Assembly: GCA_963774945.1 (NCBI GenBank)
Contig: CAVZHA010000003.1
Coordinates: 62,001 to 126,000 of the forward strand
Source: Trebonia sp963774945
GTDB lineage: Bacteria; Actinomycetota; Actinomycetes; Streptosporangiales; Streptosporangiaceae
Direction: 5' to 3'
DNA: 64,000 nt
The translations under genes were made by a program, and so were the position numbers. Below the pieces are notes generated by a model. The model had not been told where the DNA came from. It did not search any database and was given only the letters and a program-made list of their open reading frames with translations. This document shows positions 48,962 through 59,462 of this stretch, piece after piece (the stretch's first letter is position 1; every line of letters starts with the position of its first letter).

Positions 48962-48989
48962 CGCGCCCGGCTTGATCTTGCCGGCTCTG

Positions 48990-49003
48990 GTTTCACGTGA
49001 AAC
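48990..49003. other. parS site 1
   Basis: GTTTCACGTGAAAC, the full 14-bp core of the bacterial parS consensus, lies upstream of parB. Confidence 0.9.
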
Positions 49004-49033
49004 GTCAGCCCGAGCACGCACCGGGCTTGCTTC

Positions 49034-49047
49034 GTTTCACGTGAAAC
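49034..49047. other. parS site 2
   Basis: A second perfect GTTTCACGTGAAAC, 44 bp from the first, on the approach to parB. ParB nucleates here and spreads. Confidence 0.9.
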
Positions 49048-49179
49048 CAAGCTCGGCGAAGCAGCTCAATCGACCATCGGTTGCCGTTACATTGGAACTG
49101 ACGGCCGCGGCTCGGGACACCCCATGAGCTAGCCCCGGGCCGTCTCCGCGGCTACACGAGCACGTACACAGGAGAGATA

Positions 49180-50224
49180 GTGGCGCAGCAACGGCGAGGT
49201 CTCGGCAAGGGCCTCGGAGCACTAATACCGGACGCTCAGCGCACTAGCCAGGGCGCGGTCGGCTCGGTTGGATCGGCTGGATCAGTCGGACCGGTTGACA
49301 CCACAAACCCGCAGAGCGCAGTCGGGGGCATCCCCGCCGACTACTCCGCCGACGCAGCGGGAAGGCGTGCCCCGGGCGACGCGGACGCCGGGCTCCGCCC
49401 GGTCGACGGCGCCTATTTCGAGGAAGTGGCGATCGACTCGATCGCGCCCAACCCCCGCCAGCCGCGCCAGACCTTCGACGAAGAGGCGCTCGAGGAGCTG
49501 GCCGCCTCCATCTCCGAGGTCGGCCTGCTGCAGCCGGTCGTGGTGCGGAAGCTCGGCCCCGGCCGCTACGAGCTCGTCATGGGCGAGCGCCGGATGCGGG
49601 CGTCGCAGCGAGCCGGCCTGGAGTACATCCCGGCCATCGTCCGCGAGACGTCCGACAACGACATGCTCCGCGACGCGCTGATCGAGAACCTCCACCGCGC
49701 GCAGCTCGACCCGCTGGAAGAGGCGGCGGCCTACAAGCAGCTGCTCGACGACTTCGGCGCCACCCACGAGCAGCTCGCGCAGCGGATCGGCCGCTCCCGC
49801 CCGCACATCAGCAACACCCTCCGCCTGCTCGGCCTGCCGCCCGCGAGTGCAGAAGCGGATCGCGGCCGGCGTGATCAGCGCCGGTCACGCCCGCGCACTG
49901 CTCGGTCTCGACTCGCCCGCCGCCCAGGAACGCCTGGCGCAGCGGATCGTCTCGGAAGGCCTCTCGGTCCGCACGGTCGAGGAGATCGTCTCCCTCGGCG
50001 GTGACGACGAGCCCGCCAGGGCCGCCCGCAGGCCGGTCACGGCGAAGCCAGTCGCCCCGGCTCTGCGCCACCTGTCGGACCGGCTCTCGGATTTGTTCGA
50101 GACCAGGGTCAAAGTTGAGATGGGCGTCAAGAAGGGCAAGATCACCGTCGAGTTCGCCACCATCGACGACCTTGAGCGGATCGTCAAGGCGATGTCTCCG
50201 GAAGCTGGCGCTTCCGAGGGGTAG
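49180..50224 (+). CDS. parB: Chromosome partitioning protein ParB, one frameshift
   Basis: 347 residues after removing one base near 49849, which joins NTLRLLGLPPA to VQKRIAAGVISAGHARALLG. The ParB/Srx CTPase domain has PNPRQPRQTFDEEALEELAA and VMGERRMRASQRAGL; the HTH includes THEQLAQRIGRSRPHISNTL. The C-terminal dimerisation part ends AMSPEAGASEG. GTG at 49180 begins AQQRRGLGKGLGALIP. It binds the parS sites located just upstream and in parA. Confidence 0.95.
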
Positions 50225-50236
50225 ACGAAGGTCACA

Positions 50237-50276
50237 GTCAAAAGCCAAGTCAGAGTCAAAAGCCAAGTCAAAAGCC
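50237..50276 (+). repeat. Three GTCAAAAGCC direct repeats after parB
   Basis: GTCAAAAGCC occurs at 50237-50246, 50255-50264 and 50267-50276, directly after the parB stop. No coding or binding function is apparent. Confidence 0.6.
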
Positions 50277-50307
50277 GGCCGTCAGGCCGGGTGCTCGAGG
50301 CGAGGGT

Positions 50308-50352
50308 AAGTTCCTGCGGACGCTCCTTCGGAAGGAGCGTCCGCAGGAACTT
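50308..50352. terminator. Perfect 22-bp-arm hairpin after parB
   Basis: Arms 50308-50329 and 50331-50352 are perfectly complementary around one base; similarity continues outward for about 10 bp. It stands between the 3' ends of convergent parB and parA and is the likely bidirectional terminator. No U-tract follows. Confidence 0.65.
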
Positions 50353-50540
50353 CCCTGCGCCTCGGCCGCCCCTCCCTAACCCGTGGGAGAACCCCGACTC
50401 GGGTGTCTGTCGCGGAGTCCAGGTTTCTGTGGGCGACGGGCTGCGATGCTGCTAGCCCGTAGGTGCAGGCGTGGGGCGGGCGGAAGAAGGCTTGCGCTTC
50501 TTTTAGGCTGGCGCGAGCCTGGTTCGCTCGCCGTCTCCGC

Positions 50541-50625
50541 CTGTCGGCTACGCCAGCGACAGCGTTCGGGATCTGTCGGCTACGCCATCGACATCGCCTA
50601 TTGGTGTCGCTGGCGTAGGTGACAG
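50541..50625. repeat. Repeated 22-mer, two direct and one inverted copy
   Basis: A 22-bp unit beginning CTGTCGGCTACGCCA is present at 50541-50562 and 50573-50594 and, inverted and partly diverged, at 50604-50625. The outer pair can form a hairpin. The remainder of 50353-50729 has no recognisable gene. Confidence 0.5.
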
Positions 50626-50729
50626 GTCAGGCCGGGAGCCAGGCATCCGGAAGTGGTCGCGGCGAGCCCATTCGGAAGCGGGCCGACAGCGCGGAAAGCA
50701 CCACCGCGCCCCCGCGACCCCCGCGGTAC

Positions 50730-51802
50730 TCAGGCAGTAATGGCGCGGTAGGCGAGCTCGCGCGCTGCTTCGGCGTAGGCGACAGCCCCGGACGACGAGG
50801 GATCGTAGGTGATGACGGACTGGCCGTAGCTCGGCGCCTCGGAGACGCGGACCGAGCGGGGGATGATCGTGTGCAGGACGACGTCGTTGAAGTGCTCGCG
50901 GACGTCGTCGGCGACCTGGGTCGCGAGCCGGGTGCGGCCGTCGTACATGGTCAGCAGGATCGTGGTGATCTTGCAGCTTGGAGTTCAGGTGCCCGCGGAC
51001 CAGCTCGACGGTCCGCAGCAGCTGCTCGAGACCCTCGAGCGCGTAGTACTCGCACTGGATCGGGATCAGCACTTCCTCGGCCGCCACCAGCGCGTTGACC
51101 GTGAGCAGGCCGAGCGACGGCGGGCAGTCGATCAGCACGTAGTCGAACTTCGACGTGTCGAGCTGCTCGATCGACCGGGCCAGCCGCCCCTCGCGCGCCA
51201 CCATCGGCACCAGCTCGATCTCCGCGCCGGCCAGGTCGATCGTGGCGGGCGCGCAGAAGAGGTCGGGCATCTCCGGCACCTCGGTGACGATCTCGCCCAG
51301 CGGGCGCTCCTCGACCAGCGCGTTGTAGATCGAATCGCGCCCGACGTGGTGATCCACGTTCAGCGCGGTCGACGCGTTGCCCTGCGGGTCAAGGTCGACG
51401 ACGAGCACCCGGATCCCGTGCTGGGAGAGGCTGGCGGCCAGGTTGACGGCGGTGGTCGTCTTGCCGACGCCGCCCTTCTGGTTCGCGACCGTCATGATCC
51501 GGCATCGGCTCGGGCGCGGCCAGTCCTCCCGGCCCGCGCCGCGGACTCCGACGGCCGCCTCGGCCGCGCGGCCGATCGGCGTGTCGGCCTCGGTCGCCAG
51601 CGGCGCTTCCGGCACGACGACCTGTGATTCCGGTACCGAGGTGGGGGGTTGCGACGGACATCTGCTCTCCATCACTGCTGGGGGCACCGTCCACGGCGCC
51701 GGCGGTCATCACAGCACCGGGGGTTCCACGTGAAACCGCCGCCGCCAGCGCGTTCCGAACCCGGTCCGACCCGGGAAGGCGCGGGTCCTCAGGATCGTTC
51801 AC
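50730..51802 (-). CDS. parA: Chromosome partitioning ATPase ParA, two frameshifts
   Basis: The GTG at 51802 has GGAGG 8 nt upstream and starts VNDPEDPRLPGSDRVRNALA. After a variable N-terminal extension containing a parS site, a shift near 51630 leads to PESQVVVPEAPLATEADTPI, then the deviant Walker A MTVANQKGGVGKTTTAVNLA, then DLDPQGNAST and FDYVLIDCPPSLGLLTVNAL. A second shift near 50980 joins VRGHLNSKL to the last domain (MYDGRTRLATQVADDVREHF). ParA uses the nucleoid to move ParB-parS complexes. It is convergent with parB, which is unusual since parAB are normally in one operon. Confidence 0.93.
51723..51736. other. parS site 3, inside the parA 5' region
   Basis: GTTCCACGTGAAAC differs from the core at one base. 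A parS within the beginning of parA is common in actinobacteria. Confidence 0.75.
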
Positions 51803-51923
51803 GGACATATCCTCCGCGCCCAGTTCGATCGAGACCTGCTCAGCGGATTCTGAAGACACGAGGACCAGCCGCAACTGCGGCCAGCCGAGCCCGGGCACGC
51901 CTGCTGCCAGGGCCATCCCCTCG

Positions 51924-52626
51924 TCAGGCCACCCCACGCCGACTGCGCTGAGCACCTGCTCGCTCCTCTCGGCCGTGTCCTCCCATGACGACACGGACAA
52001 TCGTTGTCGCAGATACGACCCTACCGTGACCGGCTTGCAGAACCTCCGCACTCCGCACGCCAAGTCGGACAGAACCGGCTCCGCCGCCTCCAGTTCCGCC
52101 GCCGCCGACTGCCCCTTGATCGCGAGCAGCTGACCACCGGGTCGCAGCAGGCCGGCGGCCCAGCCGACGAGCCGATCGAGCGGCGCCACCGCCCGCGCCG
52201 TCGCCACGTCAGCCGCTGATCCCGCGACGCCGCCTTCTCCTCGGCCCGGGCGCGGAGCACGGTCGCGTTCGGCAGATCGAGCGCGGTCACGCACTCCTCG
52301 AGGAAGACCGAGCGACGCAGCAGCGGCTCGAGCAGCACCACGTGGAGCGAGGGCCGCAGCATCGCCAGCACGATCCCGGGCAGCCCGGCACCGGAACCGA
52401 TGTCGACGAGCTCACCCCGCTCCGGCACCAGCTCGGCCACCAGGGCGCAGTTCAGCAGGTGCCGGTCCCACAGCCGGGAGGTCTCCCGCGGGCCGATGAG
52501 CCCGCGCGTCACCCCGTCGGTGGCCAGCAGCTCGACGTACCGCTCGCGCCTTGGCCAGCGAGTCGCCGAATACCGCGATCGCCTCGGCCGAGGGCAGCGG
52601 GAGAATCGAGCTTGATCAGCGGTCAC
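51924..52626 (-). CDS. rsmG: 16S rRNA (guanine527-N7)-methyltransferase RsmG, several frameshifts
   Basis: The SAM-binding core is in one frame: RERYVELLATDGVTRGLIGP, LWDRHLLNCALVAELVPERG, LVDIGSGAGLPGIVLAMLRP. A shift near 52215 leads to DVATARAVAPLDRLVGWAAG and LAIKGQSAAAELEAAEPVL, one near 52010 to TTIVRVVMGGHG and a stop at 51924. Another near 52555 is needed for the N-terminus (EAIAVFGDSLAKA). The enzyme methylates G527 of 16S rRNA; loss gives low-level streptomycin resistance. It follows jag by 12 bp. Confidence 0.85.
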
Positions 52627-52637
52627 AGGCGATCCTC

Positions 52638-53374
52638 TCAGCCAGCGGGGAAGACCACCACGCGCCGGTTCGGCTCTTCGCCCTCGGACTCGCTCCGGAG
52701 TCCGGCGACCGCTACCGCGTCGTGGATGATCTTCCGCTCGAACGGGGACATCGCACGCAGCTTCTTCGGCTCCCCGGTCCGCGCCACCTCGTCCGCGACC
52801 GAGCGGCCGAGGTCGGCGAGCTCGGCCCGGCGGCGCACCCGGAAGCCGCCCACGTCGAGCATCAGCCTGGCCCGGGTGCCGGTCTTCCTGTGCACGGCGA
52901 GCCGGGTCAGCTCCTGCAGCGCCTCAAGCACCTCGCCGTCGTCGCCGACGAGCTCGTCGAGGGTGGCGCCGACGACGGAGACGACCGCGCGGTCGCCCTC
53001 CACGTCCATGTCGATGTCGCCGTCGAGGTCGGCGATGTCGAGCAGCCCCTCGATGTAGTCGGCGGCGATGTCGCCCTCTTCTTCGAGGGAGGTCAGATCG
53101 TCTTCTTCGCCATCTTCCATCGTCTCGTCGTCTTCATCATCGCCTCGTCGGCGAGGTCTTCGTCCGCGCCTTCGACTTCTCTCCGCCTCGTCAGCGAGAT
53201 CGTCGTCGGAATCGCTCGACCTCTACCAGGTCGTCATCCTCGCCGAGGAGGTCGTTGCCATTGATCACGCTGTCCAGCTCCTGATCTTCCGGGCCCGCGG
53301 CAGGCGCCACCGCTTCCTCGCGACCTACCACCGTGCCGAACCCCTCACCGGGACCATCCCCCACAGTCGCTCAC
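52638..53374 (-). CDS. jag: Jag/KhpB RNA-binding protein, frameshifted N-terminus
   Basis: The C-terminal part (52638-53120) is continuous: a KH-type domain (VEGDRAVVSVVGATLDELVG, LMLDVGGFRVRRRAELADLG) and an R3H domain (LRAMSPFERKIIHDAVAVAG). Upstream, an acidic N-terminus (PEDQELDSVINGNDLLGEDD) runs to a GTG at 53374 that overlaps the yidC stop as GTGA; at least two one-base shifts occur there. The protein binds RNA and is encoded with yidC across actinobacteria and firmicutes. Confidence 0.85.
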
Positions 53375-54639
53375 CTCTTGCCAGAAGTGCCAGAACTACC
53401 AGAGCCACCGGAACGCTTGCTGCGCGCCTGCCGGACCGGCTGCTGCCGGACGATCTTGGTCTCGGGAACCACGGGCAGCCTCCTCCGGCTCCGGCTTGCT
53501 TCTTGCCGAACCCGAGCAGCCCGCGCCCGCCGCTCCCCGACTCCGAGGAGCTGACCATACCGCTGTTCGCCGCCGGCGTTGGCGGTGGCTCTTGGCCGGC
53601 CGTTTGCGCCGACGCCGCCGACGCTTCGCCGGCCGGCACCTTCGCCTTGCCCGCAGTGCCGTTCGCGCTCGCGGTGCTCGGCTTGGCCGCCGTCCCGTTC
53701 GGGCTCGGCTTTGTCGCGTGCCGGCCTTGGTCGCTCGTCTTGGCGGAACCGTTGCTCTTGGCGGCGTTACGCCGCCTGCCAGGCTGCTCTTGGACGGTGG
53801 TCCGGTCCGAACGACCGCCGGCGACGTCAGCCGCAGCCAACCGTCGCGCTCCCCACGATCGGAAGGTTGCGGAACAGGATGTGCTGCTGCCCGAGCGTCC
53901 ACACGTTGGTGGTGACCCAGTAGATAACGAGGCCGTACTGCCAGTACAGACCGGTCAGGGCGAAGAACGGCGCGATGTACATCATGTTCTTCGACATGCT
54001 CTGCGCCATCGCGGCACCGGGCTGGTCCGGGTCCGGCATCTGCTGGTTCATCATGCCGCGCTTGGCGCTCTGCCGCATGGTCAGGAACGTCGTGGTGGCG
54101 CTGACGGCCACCGAGAGCAGGATCACCGCGCGGACGGTCCACGACTCACCCGTAGCCGCCCACAGGAACTTGTCGGACAGCAGCACGCCGAAGACGTGCG
54201 CATGACGTGCGCTCTCGACGGTCGCGACGGACAGCCCGTACTGCGGCGTGTGGCCCGGCGTCCAGTCGGCGATGGCCTTGAGCACGTTGAACAGCGACCA
54301 GAAGACCGGCAGCTGGGCCACCAGCGGCAGACAGCCGCCCAGCGGGTTGATGCCGTTCTCCTTGTAGAACTTCATCGTCTCTTCGTTGAGACGGGTCTTG
54401 TCGTTCTTGTACTTCTTGCGGATCTCCTGCAGCGCCGGCATGTGCGACTGCATCTTGCGCTGTGACTTCACCTGCTTGACGAAGAGCGGCACCATGATGA
54501 GCCGCATCAGGCACACCAGGAGGACGATCGACAGGCCCCAGGACCAGCCGCTGCCCGCGCCGAACGGCACGGAGAGCGCATCATGGATGCGGCTAATCAC
54601 CCATGCAACCGCCTCGAACAGCGGGTTGAGGATGCTCAC
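53371..54639 (-). CDS. yidC: Membrane protein insertase YidC, at least two frameshifts
   Basis: GTG at 54639 follows AAGGAG. The first 270 residues are continuous: SILNPLFEAVAWVISRIHDA, SIVLLVCLMRLIMVPLFVKQ, NPLGGCLPLVAQLPVFWSLF, with the five-helix core and conserved hydrophilic-groove Arg. After FRNLPIVGSATVG, a shift near 53845 leads to a Lys/Ala-rich tail, and another near 53470 to IVRQQPVRQARSKRS and the stop. YidC inserts and folds membrane proteins; the tail can contact ribosomes. Confidence 0.92.
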
Positions 54640-54917
54640 TGGGTAACTCCTTGGGGCCGGGGAGGCACGGGATCGTATCCGCCAGGATTGAAGGGGTGGC
54701 AACGGGCGAGCCGACGAACCGTCAGCCACAGTCCGCGCGCCGCGCCGTGACGCCGGAGCGCCTCAAGTGCGTACTCGCTGCAAGAGGGGGCGAACCGGCA
54801 GGACGGGGGCAGCAGCGGGCTGACGAAACGGCGGTAGCCGATAACCGGCACGATCAGAAACCGTGCCGCCAACGTCGGCCCGCTACTGTCTGTCAACGCC
54901 ATATCCGATGCGCTCAT
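54636..54917 (-). CDS. yidD: Membrane protein insertion efficiency factor YidD
   Basis: 93 residues. It contains the family core VIGYRRFVSPLLPPSCRFAP, SCSEYALEALRRHGAARGLW and RLARCHPFNPGGYDPVP, with the conserved cysteines. Its ATG overlaps the rnpA stop (ATGA) and its stop overlaps the yidC start, indicating tight coupling. Confidence 0.95.
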   Translation of the reverse strand: MSASDMALTDSSGPTLAARFLIVPVIGYRRFVSPLLPPSCRFAPSCSEYALEALRRHGAARGLWLTVRRLARCHPFNPGGYDPVPPRPQGVTQ

Positions 54918-55291
54918 TCCTGGCGCAGCGCCCCTACCTGCCGCCGGAGCAGTCGTCCGATAACCAGGTCAAGATCGGCGACCAGATCTGCCTGGCGTGC
55001 GCCAGCAGCGGCCGGATGCGCACGCAACACGAGCAGGCAACCCCCCGGAAGCGAGGCGATCCGCCTGCGCATGAGTTCCCGGAGCCGTCGCTTTACCCGG
55101 TTGCGAACCACCGCCGAGCCAACTGCACGGCTAACCACAAAGCCTACCTTCGGACCGGCATCGCTTGGAACCGGCCCAGCGGGCATTAGCAGTGCTCCGG
55201 AGACGACGGAACCACCGGCCCGGCGGCCCGAGCGCAACGTGCGCCGGAACTCATCCGAGCTTCTCATCCGCGTCTGCTGGGGCAGCACCAC
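54914..55291 (-). CDS. rnpA: Ribonuclease P protein component
   Basis: 125 residues. KVGFVVSRAVGSAVVRNRVK and RRLRELMRRR form the RNR motif region that binds RNase P RNA. It starts at a GTG near 55291 (LPQQTRMRSSDEFRRTLRSG). The protein helps RNase P RNA process tRNA 5' ends. It lies between rpmH and yidD in the standard order. Confidence 0.95.
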   Translation of the reverse strand: MVLPQQTRMRSSDEFRRTLRSGRRAGGSVVSGALLMPAGPVPSDAGPKVGFVVSRAVGSAVVRNRVKRRLRELMRRRIASLPGGCLLVLRAHPAAAGARQADLVADLDLVIGRLLRRQVGALRQE

Positions 55292-55344
55292 ACCTCCTGC
55301 GCAGCCTTGGCTGCCCGCCCGGTTGAGCCCGCTAGCGAGCTGGG

Positions 55345-55481
55345 TCAGACGGCGAGCCGCTCGCGGCCCTTGCGGCGGCGCGCGGCCAGCACGGCACGGC
55401 CGGCGCGGGTCGCATGCGCAGGCGGAAGCCGTGGACCTTCGCCCGCCGACGGTTGTTCGGCTGGAACGTACGCTTGCTCAC
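55345..55481 (-). CDS. rpmH: 50S ribosomal protein L34, one base missing
   Basis: GTG at 55481 starts SKRTFQPNNRRRAKVHGFRL, the standard L34 opening. Near 55407 (coding-strand CATGCGACCCGCGCC) one base is missing; adding it restores TRAGRAVLAARRRKGRERLA and a stop at 55345. The corrected length is exactly the usual 45 residues. This tiny essential gene is the clearest example that the sequence contains indel errors. Confidence 0.93.
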
Positions 55482-55909
55482 TGGAACTCCAGAGACTCGA
55501 TGCGGTGTAAGGGGCGGACATGTCGTGCGTCGCGCGGTCAGAACCTGGCCCGACCTCGGCCAGGCAGCCCCTACAGACGCGACAGAGGCTCAGCCTGTTA
55601 ACGGTAAAGGCGATCGGTGCGCAGGTCAAACCGAGCCGCGCGCAGCCGCCCAGAGTCCTGCTCGTTCGCCCGGCTACCATCAGTGGAACACCGCGATTTC
55701 CACAGCGCATCCGCCGCCGGCGACTTAGGCTGTGGAAAATCAACGTCCGCAGGCCGACCCGGTGGGAGCTAGCTGCCGCCAGGGAGCCGGGGAAACCGCG
55801 GTACAGCGCACGTACACACCTTGTGGACGGACCTGTGGACAACGAGTTGCGGTCAGCGGTTGACGTGACCGCGATTCGGGCGTTGCGGTGAGGCGAGGGG
55901 AGCGCATCG
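55482..55909. promoter_or_regulatory. rpmH-dnaA divergent region with DnaA boxes
   Basis: No gene. A perfect TGTGGACAA box is at 55834-55842; TGTGGACGG (55822) and TTTCCACAG (about 55699) are near matches. These suit DnaA autoregulation of dnaA and rpmH. Promoter hexamers are not clear. Confidence 0.5.
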
Positions 55910-57740
55910 GTGAGCGATTTGGATCTGGCGCAGGTATGGGCACGATCCCTGAAGGGGCTCGCCGAGATGCACGTCGGGCCCAGCCAGCTCGCCTGGCTCA
56001 AGCCCGAGCTCACCCGGCCGCTCGGCCTGGTCGAGGATACCGTGCTGATCGCGACGCCGAATGCCTTCGTGAAGGAGCAGCTGGAAACCCGGCTCCGCCC
56101 GCTCGTCATCCACGCGCTCTCGCGGGAGCTCGGCCGCCCGATCCAGCTCGCGGTCACCGTGGACCCGCGGCCGACGTCCCCGCAGGACCAGCCGTCCGGC
56201 CCGCCGAGCTCACCGCTGTCGGTGATGGATCCAGCCCGGCGGGCAGCTGCCGGCGATGCCGCGCGATGCCGATGCACCCGGGCATGCCGCAGGACTCCCC
56301 CCAGCAGGGCGGAGATGGCGCGGAGCAGTATCCCTACCAGTCCACCGGGGATCAGTCCAGAGCCGCAGACCGGCAGCCCAGCGGGAATGGGGCACGGGAG
56401 CCCAGCGGGAGAGCGGGCGGAGCCGTCCAACGCGGTGGGCTACGGAGCCGACCGGGTGGCCGTCCGCGGACGGCCGCTCAGCGAGAAGCCAGCCCGAGCA
56501 GCTGTCGTTCACCCACCCGTCCCAGCCGTCACCGCCGCATCAGCACGAGCCGTCTGGCCTGACTGGCATTCCACGCCCAGACCAGCAGTCGCGGACAGCA
56601 GACCACTCACGAGCAACGCGGGCAGCACGGGCAGCAGGGCCGCACCGCCGGGCACAGTCGGGACAGCAGCAGCGAGCAGCCGCTCCGCCCTGCCTCCGCC
56701 CGCCTCAACTCGAAGTACACGTTCGAGACGTTCGTCATCGGCAGCAGCAACCGGTTCGCGCACGCGGCCGCCGTCGCGGTCGCCGAGGCCCCCGCCAAGG
56801 CCTACAACCCGCTGTTCATCTACGGCGACTCGGGCCTGGGCAAGACGCACCTGCTGCACGCGATCGGCCACTACGCGCAGACGCTCTACAACGGCATCAA
56901 GGTGCGCTACGTGAGCTCGGAGGAGTTCACCAACGACTTCATCAACATGATCCGCGACGGCAAGCAGGACGGGTTCCGCCGCAGGTACCGCGATGTCGAC
57001 GTGCTCCTGGTGGACGACATCCAGTTCCTGGAGAACAAGGAAGGAACCCAGGAGGAGTTTTTCCACACCTTCAACACCCTGCACAACGCGAGCAAGCAGA
57101 TCGTCATCTCCTCCGACCGGGCGCCCAAGCGCCTGGTCACCCTGGAGGACCGGCTGCGCAGCCGGTTCGAGTGGGGCCTGCTGACCGACGTGCAGCCGCC
57201 CGAGCTCGAGACCCGGATCGCGATCCTGTCGCAAGAAGGCGATCCAGGAGGGCCTGAACGCCCCGCGCCGACGTGCTCTCGTACATCGCCAGCCGGATCT
57301 CCACCAACATCCGCGAGCTTGAGGGCGCGCTCATCCGCGTCACCGCCTTCGCCAGCCTGAACCGGCAGAGCGTGGACATCAGCCTGGCCGAGATCGTGCT
57401 CAAGGACCTGATACCGGAGACCCAGGGCGGCGGGCCGCAGATCACCGCGGCGACCATCATGGGCCAGACCGCCGCCTACTTCGGGCTGACGATCGAGGAT
57501 CTGTGCGGCACCAGCCGGTCGCGGGTCCTGGTGACCGCCCGGCATATCGCGATGTACCTGTGCCGCGAGCTCACCGACATGTCGCTGCCCAAGATCGGCC
57601 AGCAGTTCGGCGGCCGCGACCACACCACCGTCATCAACGCGGACCGCAAGATCCGCTCGCTGATGGCCGAGCGCCGCTCGATCTACACCCAGGTCACCGA
57701 GCTCACCAACCGCATCAAGCAGCAGGCCCGGGCAAGCTAG
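55910..57740 (+). CDS. dnaA: Chromosomal replication initiator DnaA, multiple frameshifts
   Basis: GTG at 55910 follows GAGGGGAGCG. Domain I (SDLDLAQVWARSLKGLAEMH) is continuous to about 56225. The Gln/Pro-rich domain II (56230-56700) switches frame several times. Domain III resumes with LNSKYTFETFVIGSSNRFAH, Walker A GDSGLGKTHLLHAIG and Walker B VDVLLVDDIQFL; shifts near 57236 and 57265 lead to DVLSYIASRISTNIRELEGA. Domain IV ends with the signature MSLPKIGQQFGGRDHTTVIN. The span is about 610 codons. It opens oriC by binding the boxes that follow. Confidence 0.95.
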
Positions 57741-58171
57741 TGCCAACAACCCGGATTTCTTGCGATCGGCAACACGCTTTCCCAAGATCCACTCACAGGT
57801 TACCCACACGAGTTATCCAGGTCTGTGGATAAGCGGTGTGGATAACCTTGTGGACCGGCAGGGGATAACCAGGGGACAGCTGGTGGACAACTGGGGGAAA
57901 CCTGGACAGCATCCACACCACCCCTCTCGGACGTCCACACTGCGCGCACAGCCCCTGTGCACAAAAAATGGCCCGCGAACTGGGGGAACGATGTTCTCCC
58001 CACAATCCACAGGCCCTATGACTACGACGTTCCTATAACTAAATAGACCCCAAAAACAAGTAGGTGCGCGGCCCGGCTGGGGAAACCCCGTCCGGTCCGT
58101 GCTCCGCACCAGCCAAATACCCCGCCAACGGGGAACCGCAAACATCAGCCGACCCCGGCAGGAGGCATCCC
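57741..58171. other. oriC: Chromosomal replication origin oriC
   Basis: This dnaA-dnaN interval carries perfect TGTGGATAA boxes at 57824-57832 and 57837-57845. Near matches are TTACCCACA (57800), TGTGGACCG (57849), GGTGGACAA (57882), GCATCCACA (57909), ACGTCCACA (57931) and CAATCCACA (58003). An AT-rich stretch at 58019-58060 is the best candidate for duplex unwinding. The dnaN ribosome binding site GGAGG is at 58161. Confidence 0.9.
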
Positions 58172-59294
58172 ATGAAGCTCCAGGTTGAGCGTGACCCACT
58201 CGCTGAGGCCGTCGCATGGACCGCCCGCGCGCTACCGGCGCGCCCGACGGCCCCCGTGCTGGCCGGCATGCGGCTGCAGGCAGGCAGCGAGCTGACCCTG
58301 TCGACCTTCGACTACGAGGTCTCGGCCCAGTCGACGATCCCGGTGCAGGCCGACGAGCCCGGCACCGTGCTCGTCTCCGGCAAGCTGCTGGCCGAGATCG
58401 TGCGCTCGCTGCCCGCCCGGCCGGTCGACCTGACCACCGACGGCACCAGGACCACGGTCAAGTGCGGCAGCGCCACGTTCACGCTGATGCTGCTGCCGAC
58501 CGAGGAGTACCCGACGCTGCCGGGCATGCCCGAGGTCACCGGCACCATCGGCGCGGACACCTTCGCCTCGGCGATCAGCCAGGTCGCGATCGCGGCGGGC
58601 CGGGATGACACGCTGCCCGCGCTGACCGGCATCCGGATGGAGATCAACGAGGACACGCTGACCCTGGTCGCCACCGACCGGTACCGCCTCGCCGTCCGCG
58701 AGCTTCGCTGGACCCCGGTCGCGCCCGGCCTCAACACGGCCGTCCTGGTCCCGGCCCGGGTGCTCAGCGACACCGCCCGCGCGCTGACCAGCGGGGCCGA
58801 GGTCGCGGTGGCGCTGGCCACCGGCGAGGGGGGCATCGGGCGAGGGCATCATCGGCTTCGAGGGCAGCGGCCGCAGGACCACCACCAGGCTGCTGTCCGG
58901 CGAGTACCCGCGTTACCAGACGCTGCTGCCGAACGAGTTCTCCTCGGTCGCCGAGCTGCCCGCGGCGCCGTTCGCCGACGCGGTCAAGCGGGTCGCCCTG
59001 GTCGCCGAGCGGAACACCCCGGTCCGCCTCACCTTCGCCACCAGCGAGGTGCTGCTCGAGGCCGGCGCCGGCGACGAGGCCCAGGCGAGCGAGGCGATCC
59101 AGGCGTCCTACGACGGCGACGAGATGCAGATCGCGTTCAACCCGCAGTACCTGCTCGACGGCATCGGCGCGGTCGACTCCGACACCGTCCGGATCTCGTT
59201 CACCACGCCGACCAGGCCCGCCGTGATCACCGGCAAGGGCGAGGCCACCCCCGACTACCGCTACGTGATCATGCCCATCCGCTCGGCGGGCTGA
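58172..59294 (+). CDS. dnaN: DNA polymerase III beta sliding clamp, one frameshift
   Basis: 373 residues after removing one base near 58844 (GGCATCGGGCGAGGGC), which restores GIGEGIIGFEG. Three clamp repeats are visible: MKLQVERDPLAEAVAWTARA, TLPALTGIRMEINEDTLTLV and AFNPQYLLDGIGAV, with the C-terminal YRYVIMPIRSAG. The ring tethers polymerase to DNA. ATG at 58172 follows GGAGGCATCCC. No gnd gene follows, unlike in Streptomyces. Confidence 0.96.
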
Positions 59295-59462
59295 TCGCGC
59301 CTCCAGCCCGATGCCGAATGCGCCGAATGCGCGTTTGGGCTCACTGCTTGCCCGGCCAAAGGCGCATTTGGGCCTGACAGGGGTGGCTGCCATGGGGCGG
59401 AGCGGATGCGGTGGATGCGCGGCGCGGGTCAGTGTCGGTGTTAGCCGATACGCTCAGAGAGC

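Noticed and set aside
50237..50276. CRISPR-like repeats
   Set aside because: Ten-base repeats with spacers of 8 and 2 bp do not have CRISPR dimensions, and no cas gene is nearby.
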